Part shown: piece after piece, positions 6,911 to 15,622 of the stretch
How positions within the stretch are numbered: the first letter of the stretch is position 1
Layout: every line of letters begins with the position of its first letter
Assembly (NCBI RefSeq): GCF_030698125.1
Contig: NZ_JAUYNV010000016.1
Location: forward strand, 94,818-158,817
DNA from: Methyloversatilis sp.
Lineage (GTDB): Bacteria > Pseudomonadota > Gammaproteobacteria > Burkholderiales > Rhodocyclaceae
Reading direction: 5' to 3'
Length of the DNA stretch: 64,000 nucleotides
Notes under the pieces: model-generated
Seen by the model: only the letters and a program-made list of their open reading frames with translations
Databases searched by the model: none
What the model was told of the DNA's origin: nothing
Translations under genes and position numbers: made by a program

Positions 6911-9109
6911 TCAGCCGCGCCGCGCCTCGACCACGCCGTCGACATCGCGCAGCAGCGTCAAAATTTTCTGGATCTGGCCGACGCTCGATATTTCGACCGT
7001 GAAGCTCATGCGCGCCATGTCTGCCTTCGAGATGGTGCTCACGGCTGTCACGTTGATGCGCTCTCGCGACAGCAGTTCTGAAATGTCGCGCAGCAAACCC
7101 TGCCGGTCGTGCGCCTCGACGAGCAGGTCAGCGGCGAAGCGCGATTCCGGATCCTGGCTGGCAATTTCACCCCACTGCGCGTCGACCACCCGTTCCGGGT
7201 TGCGCGCCACCATGTTTATATAGTTGGGGCAGTCGCTGCGATGGACCGCGACGCCGCGCCCGCGCGTGACGAAGCCTGAAATCGGGTCCGGCGGAGCCGG
7301 CTTGCAGCAGCGGCCGAGCTGGGTCAGCAGCTTGCCGACACCTTCCACCAGCACGCCGCGCTCGCCCACGGCGCGCGGTGCGCGCGGCTTGATCAGCGGT
7401 TCTTCCGGCAGTGGCTCTTCACCCTTGAGCGCGACATGAATCGCGCGCGGTCCGACCTCGCCGTGCGCGCACGCGATCAGCATGGCGTCGACGCTGTTGT
7501 AGCCCAGCTTCTGCGCCAGTTCGTCCAGATTGGTCTGCGTCGCCCCTTCGCGTGACAGCTCGCGCGCGAGCCAGGTGCGGCCCTGCGCCAGCGTTTCGCC
7601 TTCCTCGATCTGCGCGAACCAGCGCCGTACCTTCACGCGCGCCTGATGGGTCGCGATATAGCTCTGCTGCGGATTCAGCCAGTCGCGCGACGGACCCCCC
7701 TGCTTGGCGGCGATGATTTCCACCCGCTGGCCGTTGTCGAGCGGCGTATTGAGCGGCACCAGTTGACCATTGACGCGCGCACCCCGGCAGCGGTGGCCCA
7801 GATCGGTGTGCAGCCGGTAGGCGAAGTCGATCGGCGTTGCCCCCTGCGGCAGGTCGATCACCTTGCCCTGCGGCGTCAGCACGTACAGCGTGTCGTCGAG
7901 TGCGGCACGCTTGAACTGTTCCACCCATTCAGAATGGTCGGCGATTTCATCACGCCACGACAGCAGCTGGCGCAGCCAGGCGATCTTGTCGTCGTAGTCC
8001 TTGTCCTGGCCCGAACCTTCCTTGTAACGCCAGTGCGCCGCCACGCCCATCTCGGCGTGCTGGTGCATCTCGCGCGTGCGGATCTGCACCTCGAGCGAGC
8101 GGCCGTCCGGCGCCACGACGGCGGTGTGCAGCGAGCGGTAGTTGTTGCCCTTCGGGTGCGCGATGTAGTCGTCGAATTCACGCGGCAGCGGTTGCCACAA
8201 CTGGTGCACCACGCCCAGCGCGGCGTAGCAGTCGCGCACCTCGTCGACCAGCACGCGCAGCGCGCGCACGTCGTACACCTCGGCGAACTCGATGCGCTTG
8301 GCGCGCATCTTGTTCCAGATGCTGTAGATGTGCTTCGGCCGGCCCTGGATTTCCGCCTTGATGCCGGCGCCGGCCAGTTCGGCCCGCAGCCGCGCCATCG
8401 AATCGGCGATGAAGGCTTCACGTTCGACGCGCTTCTCATCGAGCTGCCTGGCGATGCGCTTGTAGGTTTCCGGTTCGAGAAAGCGGAAGGACAGGTCTTC
8501 CAGCTCCCATTTCAGCTGCCACACGCCGAGCCGGTTGGCGAGCGGCGCATAGATGTCGAGCGATTCGCGCGCCATGTCGATGCGCTGCTCGTTCGGATTG
8601 ACCGTGAGCCAGCGCAGGCTCTGCACGCGCGACGCCAGTCGCAGCATGACGACACGTACGTCCGCCACCATGGCCAGCACCATCTTGCGCAGCACTTCGG
8701 CCTGGTTTCCGATCTCTGCACCGGTCGTGCTCTTGGTGGCATGCGACCGGGTGATCAGGCGCAGATGATCGAGCCGCTGCAGGCCGGACACCAACTCGCT
8801 GACCGACTGGCCGTACTGTTCGGCAATCTGCTGATCGGCGTCGTCGATGACTTCGTGCAGCGGAAACAGCAACGCCGCCAGTCGGGTTTCGAGGTCGAGC
8901 CGCAGCGAGGCGCAGATCAGCGCCTGACCCACCACATGTTCGTGCATCGGTTCGCCGGTGCCGAGCGTGCGGCCGGCGTACAGCGTCGCCACGCGGTCGT
9001 GGGCGGCCCGCAATGTGGCGGCCTCGGCGTCACCCAGACCGTCGGCCAGCAGTTCGAGTGTGTTGCGGGCAGTGTCTGCGCTGACGAGGGAATGGACGAC
9101 GGAAACCAT
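6911..9109 (-). CDS. relA: RelA, (p)ppGpp synthetase
   Basis: A 732-residue long RSH protein acting in the stringent response on ribosomes. The N-terminal hydrolase region has lost the HD signature (LLFPLHEVIDDADQQ), so it is the RelA type rather than SpoT. The synthetase domain has VYDVRALRVLV and HPKGNNYRSLHTAV; then a TGS domain (LYVLTPQGKVIDLPQGATPIDFAY), the conserved-Cys GRCCKPAPPDPI segment and a C-terminal ACT domain (HDRQGLLRDISELLSRERINV). ATG 9109 is the natural start. It is a chromosomal housekeeping gene just outside the satellite, and is apparently monocistronic. Confidence 0.95.
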   Translation of the reverse strand: MVSVVHSLVSADTARNTLELLADGLGDAEAATLRAAHDRVATLYAGRTLGTGEPMHEHVVGQALICASLRLDLETRLAALLFPLHEVIDDADQQIAEQYGQSVSELVSGLQRLDHLRLITRSHATKSTTGAEIGNQAEVLRKMVLAMVADVRVVMLRLASRVQSLRWLTVNPNEQRIDMARESLDIYAPLANRLGVWQLKWELEDLSFRFLEPETYKRIARQLDEKRVEREAFIADSMARLRAELAGAGIKAEIQGRPKHIYSIWNKMRAKRIEFAEVYDVRALRVLVDEVRDCYAALGVVHQLWQPLPREFDDYIAHPKGNNYRSLHTAVVAPDGRSLEVQIRTREMHQHAEMGVAAHWRYKEGSGQDKDYDDKIAWLRQLLSWRDEIADHSEWVEQFKRAALDDTLYVLTPQGKVIDLPQGATPIDFAYRLHTDLGHRCRGARVNGQLVPLNTPLDNGQRVEIIAAKQGGPSRDWLNPQQSYIATHQARVKVRRWFAQIEEGETLAQGRTWLARELSREGATQTNLDELAQKLGYNSVDAMLIACAHGEVGPRAIHVALKGEEPLPEEPLIKPRAPRAVGERGVLVEGVGKLLTQLGRCCKPAPPDPISGFVTRGRGVAVHRSDCPNYINMVARNPERVVDAQWGEIASQDPESRFAADLLVEAHDRQGLLRDISELLSRERINVTAVSTISKADMARMSFTVEISSVGQIQKILTLLRDVDGVVEARRG

Positions 9110-9194
9110 GTTCGGGATTATCGCTGATCAGGGACGCGGGGGCTTGCGGCGAAGCAGCATGGGCGGATGCTGCGCAGACTTCAGGAAGCGCAAC

Positions 9195-9225
9195 AAAAAG
9201 GGGCGACCGATCGCTCGGCCGCCCC
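9195..9225 (-). terminator. Intrinsic terminator of the small secreted-protein gene
   Basis: On the minus strand CGGGGCGGCCGAG is followed by its complement and TTTTT. The arms lie at 9200-9210 and 9215-9225 with one mismatch, and the T-run is complementary to 9195-9199. It separates the small gene at 9257-9385 from relA. Confidence 0.7.
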
Positions 9226-9256
9226 GCAGACACCTGTCTCACGACAGTTGTCCGAA

Positions 9257-9385
9257 TCAGGTCTTCGGCTTGTCCGGTTGGGAGCTCTGGGGTTTGGCGT
9301 CGCCGTGCTTGTCGCCCGGGCATGCAATGACAACGCTGGACGACGCAAACATCGCCAGCCCCAACAGGATCGCGAGACGTTTCAT
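9257..9385 (-). CDS. 42-residue secreted protein
   Basis: A very small gene with an unusually good ribosome site: AGGAGGTGATCC ends 3 nt before the ATG. The peptide starts MKRLAILLGLAMFASSSVVIACPGD, a signal peptide or lipobox-like segment with Cys at residue 22, followed by a short Lys/Asp/Pro/Gln-rich tail (KPQSSQPDKPKT). It ends just before an intrinsic terminator, so it is a free-standing unit. It may be a small lipoprotein or periplasmic peptide; I do not recognise a family. Confidence 0.7.
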   Translation of the reverse strand: MKRLAILLGLAMFASSSVVIACPGDKHGDAKPQSSQPDKPKT

Positions 9386-9466
9386 CACGGATCACCTCCT
9401 TTCATGGTTGCGGAGCCAGTACGATAGGCGCGCCCCCGACCTTACGCAAGCAAGGACCATTGCCAA

Positions 9467-10261
9467 ATGTTTCACTGGCTCAGACGCGCGCTTGCGCCGG
9501 CCGACGCCGACCTGCCCGAGGTGACGCCGGACACCTGGACGCGCATCGAGGCGCGGCTGCCCTTTCTCGACTATCTTGAACCGGCCGACCGGCCGGCGCT
9601 GCGCGAACTGGCGCGCCAGTTCATCGCCAGCCGGCAGTTCCACGGCGCGCACGACATGGCGCTGCACGACGACCAGCTGGTCGAGATCGCACTCCAGGCC
9701 TGCCTGCCCATCCTGAAGCTGGGCCTGGACTGGTACGACGACTGGGTGGGTGTGGTGCTCTATCCGGGCGACTTCCTGGTGCCGCGGCAAAGCGTGGACG
9801 ACGCCGGTGTGGTGCATGAGTACAAGGAGCCGCTGATCGGCGAAGCCTGGGCCGGCGGGCCGGTGCTGCTGTCCTGGCAGCCGGACGATCACGCGGCCGA
9901 CGGCGTGAATGTGGTCATCCACGAATTCGCACACAAGCTCGACATGCGCAACGGCGACGCCGACGGCCTGCCGCCGCTGCACGAGGGCATGAGCGTGGCG
10001 CGCTGGGCCCGGGTGTGGTCGGACGCGTACCGGCGCTTCTGTGCCGACATCGAAGCCGGTGTCGAAACCGGTATCGACGACTACGCCGCGGAAAGCCCGG
10101 CCGAGTTCTTTGCCGTCATGTCGGAATGCTTCTTCGAAATTCCGGATCTGATCCAGGACGTGTGGCCGGATCTTTACGCGCAGCTTGCGCTGTTCTACCG
10201 GCAGGATCCGGCGCCGCGCGCCCGTGCGCTGAACGCACCCGGGGGCAATGCTCTCCCGTGA
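9467..10261 (+). CDS. mtfA: MtfA-type zinc peptidase
   Basis: A 264-residue member of the MtfA/DUF980 family. The zinc site HEFAHKLD is at about residues 149-156, and downstream YAAESPAEFFAVMSECFFE provides the third-ligand Glu region. The family includes E. coli MtfA, which binds the glucose repressor Mlc and has peptidase activity. No signal peptide is present, so it is cytoplasmic. Its stop overlaps the GTG of the next gene (GTGA), so the two are translationally coupled. Confidence 0.88.
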   Translation: MFHWLRRALAPADADLPEVTPDTWTRIEARLPFLDYLEPADRPALRELARQFIASRQFHGAHDMALHDDQLVEIALQACLPILKLGLDWYDDWVGVVLYPGDFLVPRQSVDDAGVVHEYKEPLIGEAWAGGPVLLSWQPDDHAADGVNVVIHEFAHKLDMRNGDADGLPPLHEGMSVARWARVWSDAYRRFCADIEAGVETGIDDYAAESPAEFFAVMSECFFEIPDLIQDVWPDLYAQLALFYRQDPAPRARALNAPGGNALP

Positions 10262-11022
10262 TCGCCGAACTGTTTGCGTGGTGGCGCATCGACTGCCTGC
10301 CCGCTGCCCGGCGCATGGGTTACCGGCGGGAAGCGGCGGCGCTCGTCGTGCGCCACCGGCGCCTGCGCCGGCACTGGGCCGATCACCTGGCCCGCACGCG
10401 CGCCGCGCTGCTGGCATCGGCACGGCAGGCGACCTGCGCACGCGACGCACCGAAACGTGCGTGGATCATGGGCGCCGGGCTGCTGCACGACGTGCCGCTG
10501 GCCGAACTGCTCGAGTGCTTCGAACGCATCGATCTGGTCGATGTAGCTTTCGCGCCAGCGGCGCGTGACGCGGCTCGCAGGCACCCGGGGCGCGTCGCCT
10601 GCGTGACGCAGGACGTGACCGGACTGATTGCCGACCCCGCGCGCGACCCGCGCGATGCAATGCCGCCGCTGCCCGATGATGCATGGTGCGCGTCGGTCAA
10701 CCTGCTCAGCCAGTTGCCGCTGCTGCCCTGCAGCGTATGGTTGCAGCAGGGCATGGCGGAATCCGGGGTCGAGCGGCGTGGCCGTACCATCCAGCAGGCC
10801 CATGTCGATGCGCTGCAACAGGCAGCACACGCCTGCCTGATCATCGAATGCGCGCAGACGCATCCGCCGCCCGGACCGGCCGACATTGACCTGCTTCCCG
10901 GATTGCCGGAACGCCTTGCCGCGTCTGGCTGGCTGCCGCTCGACAGCTGGCACTGGCCACTGAATCCGCCCGGCGAAACCGAGTTGCCGGAAGGTCGCGC
11001 GATGCAGGCCTGGTCGCGCTGA
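10258..11022 (+). CDS. Unrecognised protein coupled to mtfA
   Basis: A 254-residue cytoplasmic protein starting at GTG 10258, chosen because it overlaps the mtfA stop by 4 bp. The middle reads WIMGAGLLHDVPLAELLECFERIDLVDVAFAPAARDAARR, which looks like a Rossmann-type nucleotide- or SAM-binding beta-alpha-beta unit (GAGLLHD at about residue 73). The following DAWCASVNLLSQLPLLP and CLIIECAQTH segments are also beta/alpha. A methyltransferase-like fold is possible, but I cannot assign it. The tight coupling suggests work with MtfA. Confidence 0.75.
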   Translation: MIAELFAWWRIDCLPAARRMGYRREAAALVVRHRRLRRHWADHLARTRAALLASARQATCARDAPKRAWIMGAGLLHDVPLAELLECFERIDLVDVAFAPAARDAARRHPGRVACVTQDVTGLIADPARDPRDAMPPLPDDAWCASVNLLSQLPLLPCSVWLQQGMAESGVERRGRTIQQAHVDALQQAAHACLIIECAQTHPPPGPADIDLLPGLPERLAASGWLPLDSWHWPLNPPGETELPEGRAMQAWSR

Positions 11023-11043
11023 TCCGCCCGCACAAAGGTTGCG

Positions 11044-11176
11044 GAGCGGACCCTGTCCGCGATCCGGACGTGAATCACGCGACATCGCATGATCGAAGAC
11101 CGCATCGCCTGCGGGGCAGGCTCCTACGAAAACAGCGACGGTTTTGCCTTTCGTAGGAGCGGACCCCGTCCGCGAT
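11044..11176. repeat. REP palindrome cluster
   Basis: Three REP-type elements: a decayed one at 11044-11062, one in reverse orientation at 11104-11132, and one in forward orientation at 11151-11176 (GTAGGAGCGGACCCC then GTCCGCGAT). Each forms a small hairpin, and the reverse and forward copies pair through GCTCCTAC/GTAGGAGC. The motif resembles the GTAGGAGC REP family known from Pseudomonas. Confidence 0.75.
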
Positions 11177-11202
11177 TGGCACGTCGACCACGCGATGCCG
11201 CG

Positions 11203-11739
11203 TCAATCCAGCCTGAACACCACCGGCAGCAGCAACTCGCGTGCGCCGCCCGCGTCGATGCGGCCGATCTGGCGTGCGGCGTCGAGCGCCGCGCGATCCA
11301 GAATTGCGTGACCGCTGCCGGCCAGCACGGCGGCGTCGATGACCCTGCCCGACGCATCGAGCAGCAGGCGCAGCGTCACTTCCCCTTCCAGTTCCCGCTC
11401 GATCGCCTCCGGCGGGTAGAACACATGACGGTTCAGCTTCTGCTGCGCCTGCTCGCGCGCCTCGGCGGTGGCCGTCGTGCTCCGCGGCGCGCGGACGACC
11501 GCTGGCGGACGCGGTGCCGGTTCGGTCCGTTCGCTGCGCGTGTCCTTCAGCAGCGGTTCAGCCGGCTCGGGCTCCGCTGCGCGCGAGGCTGGGGCCGCAG
11601 GCGCACTCTGCAGCCGGGCCTGCAGTAACGGCGCCGGCTCGGGTCGCGGCGCTTCGGCCGTGCGTTCGGGCCACAGCAGGAACAGGGCGTGCGTCAGCGC
11701 GGACAGTGCAAGTGCGAAATGAAGTTTCAGGCGGGACAA
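11203..11739 (-). CDS. TonB-like energy transducer
   Basis: A protein of about 178 residues if it starts at TTG 11739 (LSRLKLHFALALSALTHALFLLWPERTAE); no in-frame ATG gives a better start, and a longer frame would run into the divergent neighbour. The layout is an N-terminal membrane helix, a Pro/Ala/Glu-rich periplasmic spacer, and a C-terminal TonB-fold domain (HVFYPPEAIERELEGEVTLRLLLDASGRVIDAAVLAGSGHAILDRAALDAAR). Such proteins couple the proton-motive force to outer-membrane receptors. No exbB or exbD is adjacent. Confidence 0.75.
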   Translation of the reverse strand: MSRLKLHFALALSALTHALFLLWPERTAEAPRPEPAPLLQARLQSAPAAPASRAAEPEPAEPLLKDTRSERTEPAPRPPAVVRAPRSTTATAEAREQAQQKLNRHVFYPPEAIERELEGEVTLRLLLDASGRVIDAAVLAGSGHAILDRAALDAARQIGRIDAGGARELLLPVVFRLD

Positions 11740-11813
11740 ACCGGCGGACGGGATCGTTAGACTGGCGACCTCTATTGTGCCCGACCCACCGGGCCGCCTT
11801 GACGGGGACGCAC

Positions 11814-12884
11814 TTGATCCAGACTTTCCGATGTCTTGCCGCGCTGCTGCTGGCGCTCTGCCTGATCCCGCCCGCGTTGGCGCAACTGCCTGATCCGGCG
11901 CGTTTCGGGCGCGCGATGGAGATGGGCGACATCCGCTCGGCAACGCGCTGGCTGGACGAAGGCCTGCCGCCGGATTTCGAAGCCGACACGGTGGGCAGCG
12001 GCATGATGATCGCGGCCTGGGACGGCAACATCGAACTGATGCAGCTGTTTCTCGAGCGCGGTGCCAACATCGATTACATCAGCCGCATCGGCGAACAGGC
12101 GATCGCGCTGGCGGCGTGGCGCGGCCATCAGAAGGCGGTCGAATGGCTGATCGAGCGCGGTGCGTCGCTCGACCCGCCGGACAAGACCTGGGGCGCGCTG
12201 CATTACGCCGCGTTCGCCGGTCACCGGCGCATCGCCGACCTGCTGATCGCGCGTGGCGCGAAGCTCGACGCGCGCGCGCCCAATCTGTCGACGCCATTGA
12301 TGATGGCGGTGCGCGAAGGCCATGAAACCATCGTGCGCGCGCTGGTCGAGGCCGGCGCCAGCACGAATGCGGTGTCCGACCGCGGTGAAAATGCGCTGGC
12401 CTGGGCGCTGCGCTACAACCGGCTGCGCATCGCCGGGCTGGTCGCGCCCTCGGAAGAGGTGGCGGCGGCGGTGAAGGCGCAGCCGGTGCCGCCCGCCCCG
12501 CCGCCGCAGGCATCGGTGCCGGCGCCGCCCGATGTGGCGGCGCTGCTGAAGAAGCTGCGTGAGGCCGAGACGCGGGGCCAACCGACGGCCGCGCTGCGCA
12601 AGCAGTTCATGGCCGCGGTCGACAGCCATCGCAACAGCGCGACCCGGCAGACGGTGAAGGCCGCGCCGTCGGCGCTGGTCATTTCCGCCAAGCGTGGCAA
12701 GCCGGGTGCCGAGCGGGCCGAACTGGTGTCCGGCGCCGCGACGCCGGCGACGCAGACGCTCGCGGCCGACGCCGGTGCGCTGGACATCCTGCGCGCGATC
12801 GAGGCGGCGCAGGCGGCCGGTCAGCCGACCGAAGAACTGCGCAAGCGCTTCAGGGCGGCGGTCGAGCAGATCCGCGCGCAGTGA
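11814..12884 (+). CDS. Secreted ankyrin-repeat protein
   Basis: A 356-residue protein. I chose TTG 11814 because GGGGACG lies just upstream and it gives a clean signal peptide (LAALLLALCLIPPALAQ). About five ankyrin repeats follow (for example GNIELMQLFLERGANIDYI, GHRRIADLLIARGAKLD and GHETIVRALVEAGAS). The C-terminus has a Pro-rich linker and two copies of a short unit (LLKKLREAETRGQPTAALRKQF and ILRAIEAAQAAGQPTEELRKRF). It is probably a periplasmic scaffold. The gene ends convergently, overlapping the SulP gene by 35 bp. Confidence 0.75.
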   Translation: MIQTFRCLAALLLALCLIPPALAQLPDPARFGRAMEMGDIRSATRWLDEGLPPDFEADTVGSGMMIAAWDGNIELMQLFLERGANIDYISRIGEQAIALAAWRGHQKAVEWLIERGASLDPPDKTWGALHYAAFAGHRRIADLLIARGAKLDARAPNLSTPLMMAVREGHETIVRALVEAGASTNAVSDRGENALAWALRYNRLRIAGLVAPSEEVAAAVKAQPVPPAPPPQASVPAPPDVAALLKKLREAETRGQPTAALRKQFMAAVDSHRNSATRQTVKAAPSALVISAKRGKPGAERAELVSGAATPATQTLAADAGALDILRAIEAAQAAGQPTEELRKRFRAAVEQIRAQ

Positions 12885-14613
12885 GCGTCGTGACCGCTTC
12901 GTGATGTGACAGGAACACCCGGCCGCCGAGCTGCGCCAGCAGATCGGTGCGCTCGAGCTTGTCCATCACCGGCCCCTTCACCTCCGACAGGTGCAGCAGC
13001 ACACCCATGTCGCGCAGCCGGTGCGCCACGCTTTCCAGCATTTCGAGCGCGCTGGCATCGATGTCATTCACCGCCGAACACTGCAGCACCACGTGCTGCG
13101 CGGCAGGCTGGGCGGCGACCAGCGCGAGCATGCGGTCCTCGACCTGACGCGCATTCATGAAGTTCAGGCCTTCGTCCACCCGCAGCCCGATCAGCGACGG
13201 ATCGGTTTCGACCCGGTGACGGTCCACATTCCGGTAGTGCTCGGTTCCCGGTACGCGCCCGACCACCGCCATGTGCGGCCGGCTGGCATGCCACAGCAGC
13301 GTGAGCAGCGTAAGCAGCACGCCGGCACCGACTCCGGCTTCGACGCCCGCCAGCAAGGTGACGACCAGCGTGGTGACCACGGCCGCGAAATCGGTGCGCG
13401 AACTGCGCCAGGTACGGCGCAGCGTGTCGGTGTCGACCAGCGTCATGATGGCCACGACGATGGTCGCCGCCAGCGTGGCCTGCGGCAGGTAGTGCAGCAG
13501 TGGCGTCAGCGCCAGCGCGGCCAGCGCGATGCCGACCGCGGTGAAGGCGCCGGCCGCGGGGGTCGCGGCGCCGGCGTCGAAATTCACTACCGAACGCGAA
13601 AAGCCGCCGGTCACCGGGTAGCCGCCGGTGAATGCGGCCGCGAGGTTGGACGCGCCAAGACCGACCAGTTCCTGGTCCGGCTCGATGCGCAGCCGGCGCT
13701 TGGCGGCGAAGGTCTGCGCCACCGATACCGACTCGACGAAGCCGATGATGCTGATCAGCAGCGCCGGCAGCAGCAGTTGCGACAGCAGCACGGGGTCGAA
13801 GGAGGGCAGCGTCAGCGGCGGCAGTCCGGCCGGAATGTCGCCCACCTTGCGCACGCCGATCTGGTCGAGCCGCAAGGCCCACACCAGCGCGGTGCTGCCG
13901 AGCACGGCCACCACCGGCCCGGCCTTGGCGCAGGTGTCGGCTGCGCGGGCCGACAGTCCGAGCCGGATCAACAGTGGCTTGAGCCGGCTGCGTGTCCAGT
14001 ACAGGAAGATCAGCACGCCGGCACCCAGTGCCGCGGTGGGCAGGTGGGTGTCGGGAAGGTGGGCGATCAGGCCGGGCAGCAGATCGGGCAGCGTGTCGCC
14101 GCTGGCCTGAATGCCGAGCAGATGCTTGAGCTGGCTCAGCGCGATCAGCAGCGACGACGCGGTAACGAAGCCGGACACCACCGGGTGACTGAGGAAGCTG
14201 GCAAGAAAGCCCAGCCGGAGCGCGCCCATGAGGGTGAGCATGACACCGGACACGAAAGCCAGCGTCAGCGCCGCCTGCAGTCGCGCCGCCTCATCCGCCA
14301 GGCCGAGTGAACCGACCGCGGCGGCGGTCATCAGCGACACGACGGCCACCGGCCCGACCGACAGCGCGTGGCTGCTGCCGAAGATCGCGTAGGCGAACAG
14401 CGGCGCGATGCTGGCATACAGCCCGACCTGCGGCGGCAGCCCGGCCAGCTGGGCGTAGGCCAGGCTCTGCGGGATCAGCATCAGCGTGACGATGAGCGCG
14501 GCCAGCAGGTCGGCGCCGAAGGTCGGCCGGTCATAGCGCGGCGCCCAGCCGAGCACCGGCAGCCAGCGCGCCCACGCGCCGGACGTCGAGACCGGATGCG
14601 TCGGCCGGCTCAC
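12850..14613 (-). CDS. SulP-family anion transporter
   Basis: A 587-residue inner-membrane transporter with the SulP signature AALIVTLMLIPQSLAYAQLAGLPPQVGLYAS at about 35-65, ten or more hydrophobic segments, and a C-terminal STAS domain (VLQCSAVNDIDASALEMLESVAHRL). Family members carry sulfate, bicarbonate or organic anions. The start ATG overlaps the stop of the MBL-fold gene by 4 bp, so the two form an operon; with a persulfide dioxygenase, an inorganic sulfur anion is the likely substrate. Confidence 0.88.
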   Translation of the reverse strand: MSRPTHPVSTSGAWARWLPVLGWAPRYDRPTFGADLLAALIVTLMLIPQSLAYAQLAGLPPQVGLYASIAPLFAYAIFGSSHALSVGPVAVVSLMTAAAVGSLGLADEAARLQAALTLAFVSGVMLTLMGALRLGFLASFLSHPVVSGFVTASSLLIALSQLKHLLGIQASGDTLPDLLPGLIAHLPDTHLPTAALGAGVLIFLYWTRSRLKPLLIRLGLSARAADTCAKAGPVVAVLGSTALVWALRLDQIGVRKVGDIPAGLPPLTLPSFDPVLLSQLLLPALLISIIGFVESVSVAQTFAAKRRLRIEPDQELVGLGASNLAAAFTGGYPVTGGFSRSVVNFDAGAATPAAGAFTAVGIALAALALTPLLHYLPQATLAATIVVAIMTLVDTDTLRRTWRSSRTDFAAVVTTLVVTLLAGVEAGVGAGVLLTLLTLLWHASRPHMAVVGRVPGTEHYRNVDRHRVETDPSLIGLRVDEGLNFMNARQVEDRMLALVAAQPAAQHVVLQCSAVNDIDASALEMLESVAHRLRDMGVLLHLSEVKGPVMDKLERTDLLAQLGGRVFLSHHEAVTTLTARGSARPPP

Positions 14614-15479
14614 AGCACGTCGAGCGGAATCTTGAGGTAACGCGTGCCGTTGGCTTCCGGCTCGGGCAGGTGGCCGGCGCGCATGTTGACCTGCACCGAC
14701 GGCAGGATCAGCACCGGCATGTCGAGCGTGGCGTCGCGCGCCGTACGCATGGCGACGAATTCGTCTTCGGCGATGCCGTCATGCACGTGGATGTTGTGCG
14801 CGCGCTGTTCGGCCACCGTGCTTTCCCACGCGGGGGCGCGGCCGCCCGGCGGGTAGTCGTGGCACATGAACAGCCGCGTGGCCGGCGGCAGCGACAGCAG
14901 CCGGCGCACCGAGCGGTACAGCGTGCGTGCGTCGCCGCCGGGGAAGTCGCAGCGTGCGGTGCCGTAGTCGGGCATGAACAGCGTGTCGCCGACGAACACC
15001 GCGTCCTCGATCACATAACTCATGCAGGCCGGCGTGTGACCCGGCGTGTGCAGCGCGCGCGCGGTCAGCGAGCCGATGGTGAAGCTGTCGCCGTCGGCGA
15101 ACAGCCGGTCGAACTGGCGGCCGTCGCGCGCGAAGTCGTCACCGGCGTTGAACAGGCTGCCGAACACCTTCTGCACGGTAACGATGTGGGCACCGATGCC
15201 CAGCTGTCCGCCGAGCTGTTCGCGCAGATGCGGCGCAGCCGACAGGTGGTCGGCATGCACATGGGTTTCCAGTATCCATTCGAGTCGGGCGCCCAGTTCG
15301 CGCACGCGCGCAATCAGGCGGTCGGCGGACTGTGTCGAGGTGCGACCTGCCTTGGGATCGTAGTCGAGCACGCTGTCGACGATGGCGCAGGCTTGCGTGC
15401 TGCGGTCGAGCACGAGGTAGCTGACCGTGCTGGTGGCTTCATCGAAGAAGGCTTCGATCTGCATCGAACTGCTGGACAT
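14610..15479 (-). CDS. MBL-fold persulfide dioxygenase-like protein
   Basis: A 289-residue metallo-beta-lactamase-fold protein close to the ETHE1/Blh group. Metal ligands are visible: THVHADHLSA, the His in HTPGHTPACMSY, the Asp in FVGDTLFMPDYGTARCDFPGG, and CHDY. The DYGTARCDFPGG motif is typical of sulfur dioxygenases that oxidise glutathione persulfide to sulfite. It is soluble, with no signal peptide. It heads an operon with a SulP transporter (4-bp overlap), which could export or import the sulfur oxyanion. Substrate is inferred from family and context. Confidence 0.82.
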   Translation of the reverse strand: MSSSSMQIEAFFDEATSTVSYLVLDRSTQACAIVDSVLDYDPKAGRTSTQSADRLIARVRELGARLEWILETHVHADHLSAAPHLREQLGGQLGIGAHIVTVQKVFGSLFNAGDDFARDGRQFDRLFADGDSFTIGSLTARALHTPGHTPACMSYVIEDAVFVGDTLFMPDYGTARCDFPGGDARTLYRSVRRLLSLPPATRLFMCHDYPPGGRAPAWESTVAEQRAHNIHVHDGIAEDEFVAMRTARDATLDMPVLILPSVQVNMRAGHLPEPEANGTRYLKIPLDVL

Positions 15480-15571
15480 GAATGCTCCCTTGAATCGGAT
15501 GGGAACACCTTATAACGCCTGCTGCGCCGCGTCAGTAACTGCAGTCACCGTGTCCGGCGGGGCCACCAACG

Positions 15572-15600
15572 AAAAACGGCGGGAGTGCCCGCCGTTTTTT
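15572..15600 (-). terminator. Bidirectional intrinsic terminator after pqqA
   Basis: AAAAACGGCGGG, a 5-nt loop, then CCCGCCGTTTTTT: a perfect 7-bp GC stem with A and T runs on both sides, 22 bp beyond the pqqA stop. Confidence 0.85.
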
Positions 15601-15622
15601 CCTGCCTGTACTGCCGCGCCGT

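Noticed and set aside
6496..6945. 149-codon minus frame right of the satellite
   Set aside because: It overlaps the relA 3' end, has no recognisable motif and no ribosome site; Arg/Pro-rich composition suggests chance.
7646..9127. Long open frame (493 codons) on the plus strand opposite relA
   Set aside because: It is a shadow of the relA codon pattern in GC-rich DNA; the translation is His/Gln/Arg-rich without domains, while relA is unmistakable.
15559..15568. GGGGCCACCA match to the tRNA-Arg 3' end, considered as a distant attR
   Set aside because: Only 10 bp match, the flanks differ, and the interval would enclose many core genes such as relA.
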